Source of the DNA: Bacillota bacterium
GTDB lineage: Bacteria > Bacillota > Clostridia > Christensenellales > CAG-138
DNA: 64,000 bases
Assembly: GCA_023459335.1 (NCBI GenBank)
Contig: JAEWUO010000028.1
Span: 62,001-126,000, forward strand
Direction: 5' to 3'
A model generated the notes under the pieces. That model saw only the letters and a list, made by a program, of their open reading frames with translations, made no database searches and was not told where the DNA came from. Made by a program: the position numbers and the translations under genes. Shown here in pieces: positions 15,067 to 23,887 of this stretch. Position 1 is the stretch's first letter. Every line of letters starts with the position of its first letter.

Positions 15067-16224
15067 TTGCAAGAGAAGATTTCCCGAATCGACAGCCATG
15101 CGCATTTCGCGTGGCCTGTTTTATTTGACTGTCTGACGCAAACCCTGCAAAAAACGGGCGCAGACGCCGTCTGCCTGCTTGCACTGCCAGGCACGAGCCG
15201 TCTTGACTCCACACCCGATATCCTCTGTTATAAGCTCCTGCACCCTGATACCGTGTTCGCCTTCGGCTGCCTCGACGTGACGGTTTACGAAACCGACCCG
15301 GCGCACTGCGGGCTGCTGTTCGCGCGCCGCGCAAAGCGGCTCTTGCGCATGGGGTGCGACGGAATGAAATTGCTGGAAGGCAAGCCGACCCTGCGAAGGC
15401 GGTTTCCGGTTCCGGATTTTGACGCCCCCGCTTGGGAACCGTTTTGGGCTCTGGCGGAACGGGAGCGGATTCCGCTTTTATGGCACGTCAACGATCCCGA
15501 GCAATTCTGGAACCCCGACGCGGTCCCCGCCTATGCCAGAAATTCCGGCTGGGGGTACGGACCGGAGGACGTGAATAACGAGGCGCAGTACCGGCAGGTT
15601 TGGAACGTGCTGATTCGCCACCCGCGCCTGAACCTTACGCTGCCGCATCTGTTCTTCCTGTCGGCGCAGCTGCCCCGGCTCGCGGAGTGGCTGGATCGTT
15701 TCCCGCTTCTGCGCGTCGACCTTGCCCCAGGTATCGAGCTCTACGAAAACCTCTCTCGCGAGCCGGATGAAACGCGCGCGTTTTTTCGGCGATACGGCGA
15801 GCGGATTCAGTATGGTACGGATATCGGCGGCCGCGCGGTGCTGAAAGAAAACGTTACGCTTCTCGACGAGGCGGAGAGCATGCGCCGCATCGAAATCATC
15901 CGCCGCTTCCTTACGGGCGAGGGCGAACGGGAGATCACGGCGGACGGACGGTATTTAATCGGTTCCCTGCCGTTTACGCTGCGCGGGATGGGCTTTGACG
16001 AAGAGCTGCTTCGAAAGATCGAGCGGGACAGCTTTCTTGCGTTTGTCGGGGAAGATTCGCCCCGCAGGGTTCGAATCCCGCCGCTGCGGCGGTATCTGCG
16101 CCGCCTGAAGCGCCTCCTCCTCGCGCGCGAAAAACGCACGGGCATACCGGCCGACCTGCGCGCCGTGGAGTTCGATCTGGAGTTTTTAAATCAATACCGT
16201 TCACGACTGAAACGGATCAAGTGA
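15067..16224 (+). CDS. Amidohydrolase-family TIM-barrel protein
   Basis: Cytoplasmic protein of 385 residues. Metal-ligand positions of the amidohydrolase superfamily are visible: DSHAHF near residue 10, LLWHVNDPE in the middle, LTLPHLFF, and YGTDIGGR for the final Asp. It resembles amidohydrolase-2 type hydrolases or decarboxylases, but the substrate cannot be assigned. The C-terminal ~70 residues are very Arg-rich (RRYLRRLKRLLLAREK), unusual for the family. The start is TTG at 15067 with AAGGCGG upstream, in an operon with the AI-2E transporter. Confidence 0.75.
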   Translation: MQEKISRIDSHAHFAWPVLFDCLTQTLQKTGADAVCLLALPGTSRLDSTPDILCYKLLHPDTVFAFGCLDVTVYETDPAHCGLLFARRAKRLLRMGCDGMKLLEGKPTLRRRFPVPDFDAPAWEPFWALAERERIPLLWHVNDPEQFWNPDAVPAYARNSGWGYGPEDVNNEAQYRQVWNVLIRHPRLNLTLPHLFFLSAQLPRLAEWLDRFPLLRVDLAPGIELYENLSREPDETRAFFRRYGERIQYGTDIGGRAVLKENVTLLDEAESMRRIEIIRRFLTGEGEREITADGRYLIGSLPFTLRGMGFDEELLRKIERDSFLAFVGEDSPRRVRIPPLRRYLRRLKRLLLAREKRTGIPADLRAVEFDLEFLNQYRSRLKRIK

Positions 16225-16250
16225 AAACGCCGGAGTATTCCGGCGTTTGC
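16224..16250 (+). terminator. Hairpin terminator
   Basis: CGCCGGA / TCCGGCG stem followed by TTT, right after the amidohydrolase stop. Confidence 0.65.
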
Positions 16251-16254
16251 CGCA

Positions 16255-17871
16255 TTATATCATCCTGTTCGGCGGGGCGAATCGTGTGATGATCGCTTCC
16301 GCCGCTTTCATGCCGTCGATCGCGGCGGAAACGATGCCGCCCGCGTAACCCGCGCCCTCTCCAGCCGGATATAACCCCGCGCAGGAAACGCTTTGCATGT
16401 CCTCTCCGCGCAGGATTCGCAGCGGCGCGCTTGTGCGCGTCTCCACGCCCGTCAGAACCGCGTCTTCTCCGTCAAAACCTTTCAGCTGTCTTCCGAACGC
16501 CGTCAGTCCCTCTGCAACGCCCTGCGCCACAAACGGCGGCAGCACGCGCCAGAGATCGGAGGGCGACACGCCGGGTCGATAGGACGGGATAACCCCGCCG
16601 AATCCACGCGGCGTTTCGTGCCGCAGAAACGCGCCGGCCGTGCTCGCGGGAGCGATCCCCTTGCCGCCGCCAGATCGATGTGCCGCGCGTTCCATCTCCT
16701 TTTGAAATTGTACGCCGCCCAGCGGACCGGCTTCGTAATCCGAAGGCGTCACCTGAACGACGATCGCCGCGTTCGCGTTTTCCGCGTTCCGGGCGTAATC
16801 GCTCATGCCGTTGACCACGATTTCGTCCGCAGCGGACGCGCTGGCAATCACTCTGCCGCCGGGACACATACAGAAGGTATATACGCCGCGCTCTCCGCTC
16901 TGCGAGGTCAGGCGGTATTCCGCGGCTCCCAGCCGCGGATGCCCCGCCAGCGCGCCAAACTGCGCGCGGTCGATCATATCCTGCGGGTGCTCGATCCGTA
17001 CGCCGACCGCAAACGCCTTCGGCGCCATCATAATGCCCGCATCCAGCAGCATTTGGTACGTATCCCGCGCGCCCTGGCCGATCGCGAGCACCAACGCGGC
17101 ACAATTGACCGTCTCTTTGCCGCTTTGTGCTTCGATCTCCGCCTGTGCGATCGTTCCGTTTGCAATCGTTATGCCTTTCAGCACGGTGCGGAAGCGCACT
17201 TCTCCGCCAAGACGTTCTATCTCCTTCCGCATCGCGGACACCACGCCGCGCAGGCGGTCGGTGCCGATGTGCGGCTTGGCCGAAATCGCAATCTCATCCG
17301 GCGCGCCGAATCGCACGAGCGCTTTCAGCACGGCGTCCCCGCGCGCATCCTTGCTGCGCGAGGTGAGTTTTCCGTCCGAAAACGTACCCGCGCCGCCTTC
17401 GCCAAACATGACGTTGGAGTTTTCGTCCAGTTCGCCGGCGGACCAGTACCGTTCGACGCGTTCTGCGCGCGCTTCCACCGCGTCCCCGCGCTCCAGCACC
17501 AGCGGCGCATAGCCGTACTGCGCGAGCAGATACGCGGAGAAAAGACCCGCCGGGCCAAGCCCCGCGACGATCACGCGGCCGCGCGGCGGCTCCGTTCCGG
17601 CAGTCAGCGGCTCCCGCCTGTCCTCGGCGAAAGCCTCGACCCGCGCGTCCCCGCGCGCAAGCAGGCGCTTTGCGCGCGCATCTTCCAGATCGATCATTAC
17701 GGAAAGCAGAAAATGCACGTCCTGCTTTTTCCTTGCGTCGAGCGCACGGCGTACGATCCGCGCGCTTGATATCTCCTGTTCGCTGATGTCGAGCAGGGAG
17801 GCGACGCGGCTTTTCAGCAGTTCGTCTTCTTCGGAAATCGGCTGTTTGACGTTTGTGACGCGGAGTTTCAT
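16255..17871 (-). CDS. FAD-dependent dehydrogenase (COG2509 family)
   Basis: Cytoplasmic flavoprotein of 538 residues. A ~75-residue N-terminal domain precedes the Rossmann motif VAGLGPAGLFSAYLLA, followed by the family signature FGEGGAGTFSDGKLTSR and, near the C-terminus, GLYPAGEGAGYAGGIVSAA, which completes FAD binding. This matches the COG2509 FAD-dependent dehydrogenases, whose reaction is not known. The start at 17871 has AGGAG eight nt upstream; an upstream in-frame ATG at 17895 lacks one. It lies after cdaR with a 69-nt gap containing a hairpin. Confidence 0.9.
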   Translation of the reverse strand: MKLRVTNVKQPISEEDELLKSRVASLLDISEQEISSARIVRRALDARKKQDVHFLLSVMIDLEDARAKRLLARGDARVEAFAEDRREPLTAGTEPPRGRVIVAGLGPAGLFSAYLLAQYGYAPLVLERGDAVEARAERVERYWSAGELDENSNVMFGEGGAGTFSDGKLTSRSKDARGDAVLKALVRFGAPDEIAISAKPHIGTDRLRGVVSAMRKEIERLGGEVRFRTVLKGITIANGTIAQAEIEAQSGKETVNCAALVLAIGQGARDTYQMLLDAGIMMAPKAFAVGVRIEHPQDMIDRAQFGALAGHPRLGAAEYRLTSQSGERGVYTFCMCPGGRVIASASAADEIVVNGMSDYARNAENANAAIVVQVTPSDYEAGPLGGVQFQKEMERAAHRSGGGKGIAPASTAGAFLRHETPRGFGGVIPSYRPGVSPSDLWRVLPPFVAQGVAEGLTAFGRQLKGFDGEDAVLTGVETRTSAPLRILRGEDMQSVSCAGLYPAGEGAGYAGGIVSAAIDGMKAAEAIITRFAPPNRMI

Positions 17872-17892
17872 CTGCGTTCTCCTGACGTATGA

Positions 17893-17920
17893 CAACGGCG
17901 GAGCAGACGCCCCGCCGTTG
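17893..17920 (-). other. Intercistronic stem-loop between cdaR and the FAD dehydrogenase
   Basis: Perfect 9-bp stem CAACGGCGG / CCGCCGTTG with a 10-nt loop and no T-run, so it is more likely a partial terminator or RNA-stability element than a full terminator. Confidence 0.5.
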
Positions 17921-17940
17921 ATGCTCGAAATCGTGTTGCG

Positions 17941-19233
17941 CTACGGCGCGGTGATCGTCACCGTCACTTCGGCCACCGACAGCGTAGTGGTCAGTTCAAC
18001 CGTGGCGGCCTCGTCTCGCACCCGAACCGAAAGAGGCAGTTTGTAGACTCCCGCGGTCAGTCCGGTGACGTCCACATAAACCTGTACATCGGAACGGGAC
18101 AGTATGCTGACGAGACTGTATCGGCCCTCCACAGTCAGGTCGGCTGTTTTCACATCCAGCAGAACGTTGATATTATTCTGTTTGCCGTGTATCTGGATTT
18201 CAAGCTGCTCAAACGTCTGGCTGGTGACCATCTCGCGCACTTCGAGCAGGATGGCGACCGTGGTGCTGTCCAGCAGCCGTATGCCGTCCGGCACGATGAT
18301 CTCGCCGTTGACCGACATCGTGGAATCGAGGCCGTTGACCGCGATGGGTTCTAGCTGCACGGACGCAATTTTATCCAGCGCCGCCTGGTCGCCGACGAGC
18401 CGCACGCTTGCCGGCGTCGCAACCGCCTTGATGATCTCGTGGTTTGCCGCAAGGTTGTCCGCCCCGACCAGCGAGCCGCTGACGTCGACCGGCACATTTT
18501 TCATGGGGTAGATCGGCAGCCGGACAGTGGACGTCGGCAGCGTGCCGATGATGATGTCCGAGGAAACCACGTCGTTGTTCTTGTCGTAGAACGTTACGTC
18601 AAAGGTGCTGTAGATCGTGCCCGTACGGTCGGTGAGATCGACGGCGCATTCGCCGTGCGTAATGGTCGAAATATCCGTTTTCGGGCCGGTGATGTCGAGA
18701 CGGGACGTCGTTGTCAGCGCGTCCATATCCGCCCAGTATCCATCCGGCAGCGTTCCCGCAAACGTGGTGGTGATCGGTACCGTCTTGGTCACCAGCGTAT
18801 CGATTTCCACCTTTACAGTGCTCGGGGATACGGACTGCACCACGCCGAGGGAAGAATTCACCACAGCTTGTATCGGCAGCTCATATTCACGCGCCTCGCT
18901 GATGTTTCTGAGGCTGATGGTCGCGGTGATCGAATTCGCGCTGACATAGGCGTAGTTCGTAATCTGCGTGCGCACGGTCGCGGTGACGTCCTGAAGGATA
19001 TCGGCGCGGTTGCCGCGGACGCAGAAACCCTGCGCGATCAGTTCCGCTTCGCCCTCAAAACTTGTGGTTACCTCCGGGACGATCTTCGTGCGCACCGGTT
19101 TCTGGTCGGTGAGCACATATCCCCAAAGCAGGAACGCGAAAACAAGCGCGATGATTTTCAGCGCCGTGTTCTTCGTAAAAAAACTTTTCAGCCCCGCGCG
19201 GAGTTTCGCTTTGTCGATCTTAAGAGCGTTCAT
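17941..19233 (-). CDS. cdaR: YbbR-domain regulator of c-di-AMP synthase
   Basis: Single-pass membrane protein of 430 residues. A basic N-terminus and one hydrophobic segment (IIALVFAFLLWGYVLT, ~28-43) are followed by about four extracytoplasmic YbbR repeats, each with the V.P.T.V...G pattern. CdaR binds and modulates CdaA at the membrane in Firmicutes. Its ATG (with GGAGGGG upstream) overlaps the end of cdaA by 14 nt, showing translational coupling. The glmM gene that often follows is absent here; a COG2509 dehydrogenase takes its place. Confidence 0.92.
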   Translation of the reverse strand: MNALKIDKAKLRAGLKSFFTKNTALKIIALVFAFLLWGYVLTDQKPVRTKIVPEVTTSFEGEAELIAQGFCVRGNRADILQDVTATVRTQITNYAYVSANSITATISLRNISEAREYELPIQAVVNSSLGVVQSVSPSTVKVEIDTLVTKTVPITTTFAGTLPDGYWADMDALTTTSRLDITGPKTDISTITHGECAVDLTDRTGTIYSTFDVTFYDKNNDVVSSDIIIGTLPTSTVRLPIYPMKNVPVDVSGSLVGADNLAANHEIIKAVATPASVRLVGDQAALDKIASVQLEPIAVNGLDSTMSVNGEIIVPDGIRLLDSTTVAILLEVREMVTSQTFEQLEIQIHGKQNNINVLLDVKTADLTVEGRYSLVSILSRSDVQVYVDVTGLTAGVYKLPLSVRVRDEAATVELTTTLSVAEVTVTITAP

Positions 19234-20086
19234 GCGACCCCTCCGTATGTTTATGTCTGACCCAGCTGAACGCGGAAGTTCCGCCCGTCTGTAAAAACAG
19301 GCTCTCCAGCACGTTGGAAAGCGCCTTCGCGTCGATATAACGAACGAGCTTGCCGTCCCGGGCGATTGAAATCGCCCCCGATTCTTCCGAGACGATGATG
19401 GTTACGCTGTCCGAAACCGAGGAAACACCGAGCGCCGCGCGATGCCGCGTGCCCAGCTCGCGGGAAACGGTGAGGTCGTCCGACAGCGGCAGGAAACACC
19501 CGGCCGCGATCAGCGTGGAACCGCGTATCACGACTGCGCCGTCGTGCAGCGGCGTATTCGGCTCGAAGATATTCTCGATCAGCGCGCCGGAAAGAATTCC
19601 CTCGATGCGCGTGCCTGAGCCGATGATGTCCCCCAGACCCGTTTTCTGCTCGAATACGATCAGCGCGCCGACGCGGCGGCGCGAGAGCGACAGGATCGCG
19701 GTCTGCATGTCGCGAATCAGCGCGGCGTTCTGCATGGCCGAGGTATCAAACCAGGCCTTGCCGAGGCGTTTGCCGCTGCGGCCCAGTTTCTCCAGTACGC
19801 GCCGGATCTCCGGCTGAAAGAGGATGAACAGAACGATGATGATCGAGCCGGACGTCAGGATCGAATCGAGCAGCCAGCTTAATGTGGTAAGAGACAGCAG
19901 CTGGCTGGCGATGGAACAAAGGAACAGAAGCCCGACGCCTTTAAGCACCTCGTAGGCGCGGGTTTCCTTTGTCCAGACGATCAGCTTATAGATCAGTACC
20001 GCTATAATGACGATATCTAGAAAATCCAATATGGAGAACTGAGAAAATCCGCTGGCAAGCGATTTGATGATGCTGTTGTACGACAA
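19220..20086 (-). CDS. cdaA: Diadenylate cyclase CdaA
   Basis: Membrane c-di-AMP synthase of 288 residues: 2 ATP to c-di-AMP. Three N-terminal hydrophobic segments (~20-85) precede the DAC domain, with the catalytic motifs LHDGAVVI and GTRHRAALG intact. c-di-AMP controls potassium and osmolyte transport and wall homeostasis in related bacteria. The start is TTG at 20086 with AAAGGAG well placed upstream. It sits 49 nt after a small 66-residue gene and overlaps cdaR by 14 nt. The C-terminus ends in a charged tail (HKHTEGSHERS). Confidence 0.95.
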   Translation of the reverse strand: MSYNSIIKSLASGFSQFSILDFLDIVIIAVLIYKLIVWTKETRAYEVLKGVGLLFLCSIASQLLSLTTLSWLLDSILTSGSIIIVLFILFQPEIRRVLEKLGRSGKRLGKAWFDTSAMQNAALIRDMQTAILSLSRRRVGALIVFEQKTGLGDIIGSGTRIEGILSGALIENIFEPNTPLHDGAVVIRGSTLIAAGCFLPLSDDLTVSRELGTRHRAALGVSSVSDSVTIIVSEESGAISIARDGKLVRYIDAKALSNVLESLFLQTGGTSAFSWVRHKHTEGSHERS

Positions 20087-20135
20087 TTCCCGTTCTCCTT
20101 TCCGTCAGAATCAACTCATTTTCGCACAGCGCAGA

Positions 20136-20336
20136 TCATTCGTCGATCACATGATCCGCGATATCTGTTTCGTATGCGATAATTCTTTCGTTGAGCGTTT
20201 TACCCGTCAGCGTGCCGGATGTTTCATATTCCCGCATGACAAGATCGGACAACTCTTTCCGTCTGCGCTGGCCTTCATCGTCAAGCACCGGCTCTTCGAT
20301 TGGCAGCCCGTCAAGTTTACGCACTTTTAGTTTCAT
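20136..20336 (-). CDS. Small hypothetical protein leading the cdaA operon (66 aa)
   Basis: Hydrophilic, highly charged 66-residue protein (MKLKVRKLDGLPIEEPVLDD at the start) without membrane segment or Cys motif; I do not recognise the family. AGGCGG lies ~9 nt before the ATG, and an extended -10 promoter sits about 24 nt upstream of it. No promoter is visible in the 49 nt between it and cdaA, so both are probably on one transcript. It could be a small regulator or simply an upstream gene. Confidence 0.6.
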   Translation of the reverse strand: MKLKVRKLDGLPIEEPVLDDEGQRRRKELSDLVMREYETSGTLTGKTLNERIIAYETDIADHVIDE

Positions 20337-20359
20337 GTCTGATTCCGCCTAACGTGAGT

Positions 20360-20368
20360 ATTATACCA
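20360..20368 (-). promoter_or_regulatory. Extended -10 promoter of the cdaA operon
   Basis: TGGTATAAT on the minus strand, upstream of the 66-residue gene; no clear -35. The remainder of the 319-nt gap 20337-20655 is A/T-rich and holds no other gene that I can support. Confidence 0.55.
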
Positions 20369-20655
20369 TACCAGGTTTTTCATTTCGCCGGATAAATTTG
20401 AATTTTCCGTGGCGTTTTATTCGCTTATGCATTTTTTCATGCGATATTTTGAAATACGATATTTTGAAAACGGTGGGTCGTATGATCCGGTTTGCTTTTC
20501 CAATTGAATATCTTCATTTTTTTCTTTTCCGCGCGGAGCGGATTCGTTTTCGGACAAGCCTTTGGATTGTAAAATATCTTTTTCTTTATTATTTACATAA
20601 GATAGTGATAAAATCAAGTGTAATCATATCTAAACAATCTTATCCGGAGGGGCGT

Positions 20656-21231
20656 ATGTCGATTCTCCTTTACCACGGCTCTTCCACCGGAGGAATTCAA
20701 ACGCTGCAGCCGTTTACGGCGGATCACGGCAAACCTTACGTCTATTTTACAACCAGCGACGTGTCTGCCGCGTTCTATGCCGCGCGCGCGGTCGAGCGGC
20801 CCTATTATTGGGTGCCTTACGGATACGACGCGCAGGGAAAAATTACCTATACCGAAGTATGGAAAAACGCGTTTACCGATGTTTTCTCCGGTAAAAAGGG
20901 GTATCTCTACTGCTGCGAGGCGGATGAAAAGTCCCTCCTGCGCTTTCCGACGCATCAGAGCCTGCGCCTTTCGCCGGATCCCGTACAGGTTTCGCGCGTC
21001 GAACCGGTCAACGATCTGCTCGCCTGGTTTCTGCAGCGCGAGCAGGATGGGCGCTTCGTCATCCAGCGTTTCGAAACGCTCACGCCGGCGCAGCTTTCCC
21101 TCTGGCACGGACTGGTATACGAAGAACTGAAAGAAAGTTTTTTCGGCAATTCGGCGGAGAACGCTTATGTCCGGTTCGTACAGGAGAAGGTCCCCGTCGT
21201 TTGGGAGCGGTTTCAGCAGGAAGCGCAATAG
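20656..21231 (+). CDS. Conserved hypothetical protein with HGSS N-terminal motif
   Basis: Soluble protein of 191 residues, probably cytoplasmic. It begins MSILLYHGSSTGGIQTL, followed by YVYFTTSDVSAAFYAA, WVPYGYD, GYLYCCEAD and a C-terminal SAENAYVRFVQEKVPVVWE. I recall similar uncharacterised proteins in Clostridia sharing the YHGS, VYxTT and GYIYCCE blocks. The YHGS and Y-FTT spacing is reminiscent of ADP-ribosyltransferase-like folds, but this is only a suggestion. The start has GGAGGGG six nt upstream; the longer open frame back to 20398 runs through A/T-rich non-coding sequence. Confidence 0.7.
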   Translation: MSILLYHGSSTGGIQTLQPFTADHGKPYVYFTTSDVSAAFYAARAVERPYYWVPYGYDAQGKITYTEVWKNAFTDVFSGKKGYLYCCEADEKSLLRFPTHQSLRLSPDPVQVSRVEPVNDLLAWFLQREQDGRFVIQRFETLTPAQLSLWHGLVYEELKESFFGNSAENAYVRFVQEKVPVVWERFQQEAQ

Positions 21232-21254
21232 CCGACGCACGATTTATGCACAGC

Positions 21255-21286
21255 AAAAGCGCCGCATGATCGCGGCGCTTTTTTGA
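21255..21286. terminator. Hairpin terminator between convergent genes
   Basis: AGCGCCGC / GCGGCGCT stem with an A-run on the left and a T-run on the right. Confidence 0.8.
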
Positions 21287-21297
21287 TTCTAAATCGC

Positions 21298-23835
21298 TCA
21301 GTAATTCTTCACGGCCGGCGTCCAGTACTGGCCGCCGTATACATCCGTGATGCGATAGCTCATCTGCCAGTTCACGTCGCCGATCGCCGCGTCTCCAACC
21401 TCCCATGTTTCGGTGGCGGTCATCTGCTCGCCGAGATAGTAGGAGTCGTTGAACGTACCGTCGTAGTTATAGTAATCGCACAGGAAGTCGATCTTGTCCC
21501 CTTTGACAATGCTCACAAGACCCTTCATCACGGTATCGGTCTGCGTCGCGTTATAGTCGTACTGCGCGCCGAGCACGACGCCCGGGTTATCGTTGACGAA
21601 TTCGAGAATAATGTTGACGCGTTCGCCGTTGAGCATAGCCGGAACGCGGCCGAGGATCGTGTCGTTCTCGTCCACCTGATCTTCGCTGACGAGATAGTAA
21701 GCGACCGTCTGCCCGTTGAGAGAGAGCCAGTATCCGTCGTACGACATGATCAGGTCGTTGTCCGAGTCGTAGCTGGCGATGTTGTCGAGGCCAAGGTCGA
21801 TGTAGCCGGACCCGTCGTCCACATAGACGTTCTGCTCCAGCGTAACGACTCTGCTCCACTGGTCTTCCGAAAGCGCCAGCGTCGGCGTGTCGCCTTTATA
21901 GGTGAGCAGGAGGTTTGAAAATCCGGCGTTGTTCGCCTGATATTCGGAAATCGAACCGCGCACCAGCGTCTCGTCCACCCAGCTGGAGTCCTTGTCCCCC
22001 GTCACCATGCTGCGGTTGCTCAGGAACAGGTCCAAAAGTTGCGTGACCGTGTCGGTCGAACCGCTCGCAATTTCGCTGCCTGTCGCGGAACCGCCGAGAA
22101 GACTTCCCAACAGGCTGCCCGTGTTATCCCCCAGCAGGGTGCCGAGCGCGTTTTCGCTCGACCCGCTGGCAACCTGCCCGCCCGCCGCGACGGAAGCAAA
22201 GCTCTTGATGCAGTCGGAATAGCTCTTGTCCAGCCCGATCGCGTCGTAGGTCTGAATCGCCGTGCTGACCTTGCTCATCGACTGATACGGGAAATAGATC
22301 GACAGGCCGTTGGCATGTGAGATATTCGTCGAGTTGCGGTTATATTTCACCGCGCCGCTCAGCGCGTCCGCCAGCGCGCCGGACTCCGTCGTGCCAAGGT
22401 TATCCGCAAAATGGATCAGGTCGATCTGGTTGATCCTGCTGCTCGTGGAAAAATCTTTCGAGCCGCTTCTCGCGTCCGCGACATCGTTGAATCCGCCGTT
22501 CGCGATCAGTTCCTTTGTGGAGGAGGAGAACGCGCTGAACGCGGCGGGCACGGTGCTGCCCATCTCGGCAAGGTCGGTCATGGAGAGCGTGGTCTGGCTC
22601 TCCCCGCTCATCTTGATATAATCGTCGATGATCTGCTTGCCGAGGTCGAGGGAGTCGATCGCAGGATTCTCCGAGAGCGCGGAAAGCCAGTCGGTATAAT
22701 ACCAGCCGGAACCGGGTTCCACCGCCTCGGATGCGACCAGGTAGTCGGCGTACTGTTCCGCGACAAGCGCCGTTTCCATCGTTGCCATCAGGCATGCGTC
22801 GAAGCCGATGATATCGAACTTGACCCCGCCGCTCCTGAGCGCGGAATCGATTTCGTCGAGGCTCATGCTGCCGTTCGGAAACAGCTCGTCATATCCGTAT
22901 CCCGTCAGCGAGCCGCCGCCGTGATCCCAGAGAACCAGGATATAGCGGTCCGCCGGGAAATTCTTCGCGCTGTAGCGGATAAAGTCCGCCAGCGTATCCG
23001 GATCCACCATGGATCGTTTGCCGACGTTTTTATCGAGCGCGACGTATCCGCCCTGCTGAATGCGGTAACGCTGATTCGTCGTATTGCTCATCACGTTGTT
23101 CTGCCAGCGCGCAGCTCCGCCTGTTTCCAGGATCACGCGCACGTTGTCGCTGATCGAGGCGCCGAGCATCTCGTTGATGTCCGCGGTCGCCATTCCGCTC
23201 TTGCTCTCAAGATCCGTGCCGCACATGTAAACCATCACGGTCACGGTCTTCGCCGACGAAACGCTGGTGTATTTCGCGCGCGCGGAACTCGCCACCGTCC
23301 GGTCCGGTTCGTGGGCTTTGTATACTTCATCCGAGCTCGAAACCGCCGAAATCTGCCCCGTCGTGCTGCCGTAGGTGTCGAGCAGGGAGCCGAGCGTATC
23401 CGAAACCGAACCGCTGCCGCCCGACGTCGTCGTGTCCTCCGTACCGCTCAGGCCGGTGTCCGTAGAAGCATAACCGCCCAGGATATCGTTTAGAAAACTG
23501 CCGGACGTACTGCCGCTGCCGGAGCACATCCGAAACAATACGACGACGCCGACGATGATCAGCGCAAGCACAAGGATACGTCCAAGGCATCCGCGTTTGC
23601 TGGTTCCGTTTCCGTTATTGCTCGCGCCGCCGATGAGCAGCGCCAGCAGTACGGCGAGCAGCCCGCCGCCGCCCGTTCCGCGGTCCCCGCCGAAACCCCC
23701 TCCGAACGAGCCGGACGAACCGCGGCCTCCGCCGCCAACGCCGCCGCTGCCAAGGCCGCTGCCTCGACGGAAAACGTTTCCTCCGCCGGAGACGACCCTT
23801 CTCGATCTTCCGCCCGGTCTGTTGTCAGGACTCAT
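21298..23835 (-). CDS. Clostripain-family (C11) cysteine peptidase, membrane-anchored
   Basis: Exported peptidase of 845 residues. A very Gly/Ser/Arg-rich N-terminus (~8-58) precedes a hydrophobic stretch (~59-69) and a transmembrane anchor (~86-101). A Ser/Gly/Thr linker leads to the C11 domain, beginning TVMVYMCGTDLES, with catalytic His in LVLWDHGGG and catalytic Cys in GFDACLMATMETA. The last ~250 residues form a beta-rich accessory region. Clostripain relatives cut after Arg or Lys, often after self-processing. AGGAGGG lies before the ATG at 23835, so the upstream ATG at 23862 is not used. Confidence 0.88.
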   Translation of the reverse strand: MSPDNRPGGRSRRVVSGGGNVFRRGSGLGSGGVGGGGRGSSGSFGGGFGGDRGTGGGGLLAVLLALLIGGASNNGNGTSKRGCLGRILVLALIIVGVVVLFRMCSGSGSTSGSFLNDILGGYASTDTGLSGTEDTTTSGGSGSVSDTLGSLLDTYGSTTGQISAVSSSDEVYKAHEPDRTVASSARAKYTSVSSAKTVTVMVYMCGTDLESKSGMATADINEMLGASISDNVRVILETGGAARWQNNVMSNTTNQRYRIQQGGYVALDKNVGKRSMVDPDTLADFIRYSAKNFPADRYILVLWDHGGGSLTGYGYDELFPNGSMSLDEIDSALRSGGVKFDIIGFDACLMATMETALVAEQYADYLVASEAVEPGSGWYYTDWLSALSENPAIDSLDLGKQIIDDYIKMSGESQTTLSMTDLAEMGSTVPAAFSAFSSSTKELIANGGFNDVADARSGSKDFSTSSRINQIDLIHFADNLGTTESGALADALSGAVKYNRNSTNISHANGLSIYFPYQSMSKVSTAIQTYDAIGLDKSYSDCIKSFASVAAGGQVASGSSENALGTLLGDNTGSLLGSLLGGSATGSEIASGSTDTVTQLLDLFLSNRSMVTGDKDSSWVDETLVRGSISEYQANNAGFSNLLLTYKGDTPTLALSEDQWSRVVTLEQNVYVDDGSGYIDLGLDNIASYDSDNDLIMSYDGYWLSLNGQTVAYYLVSEDQVDENDTILGRVPAMLNGERVNIILEFVNDNPGVVLGAQYDYNATQTDTVMKGLVSIVKGDKIDFLCDYYNYDGTFNDSYYLGEQMTATETWEVGDAAIGDVNWQMSYRITDVYGGQYWTPAVKNY

Positions 23836-23887
23836 ATCCGATTCCCTCCTGGTATGAACCATTCATTATTCAAGTTTTCATCTTGGC

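Noticed and set aside
20398..20655. N-terminal extension of the YHGS protein
   Set aside because: The stretch is A/T-rich, gives Phe/Ile-rich sequence without homology to the family start, and a strong ribosome site precedes ATG 20656.
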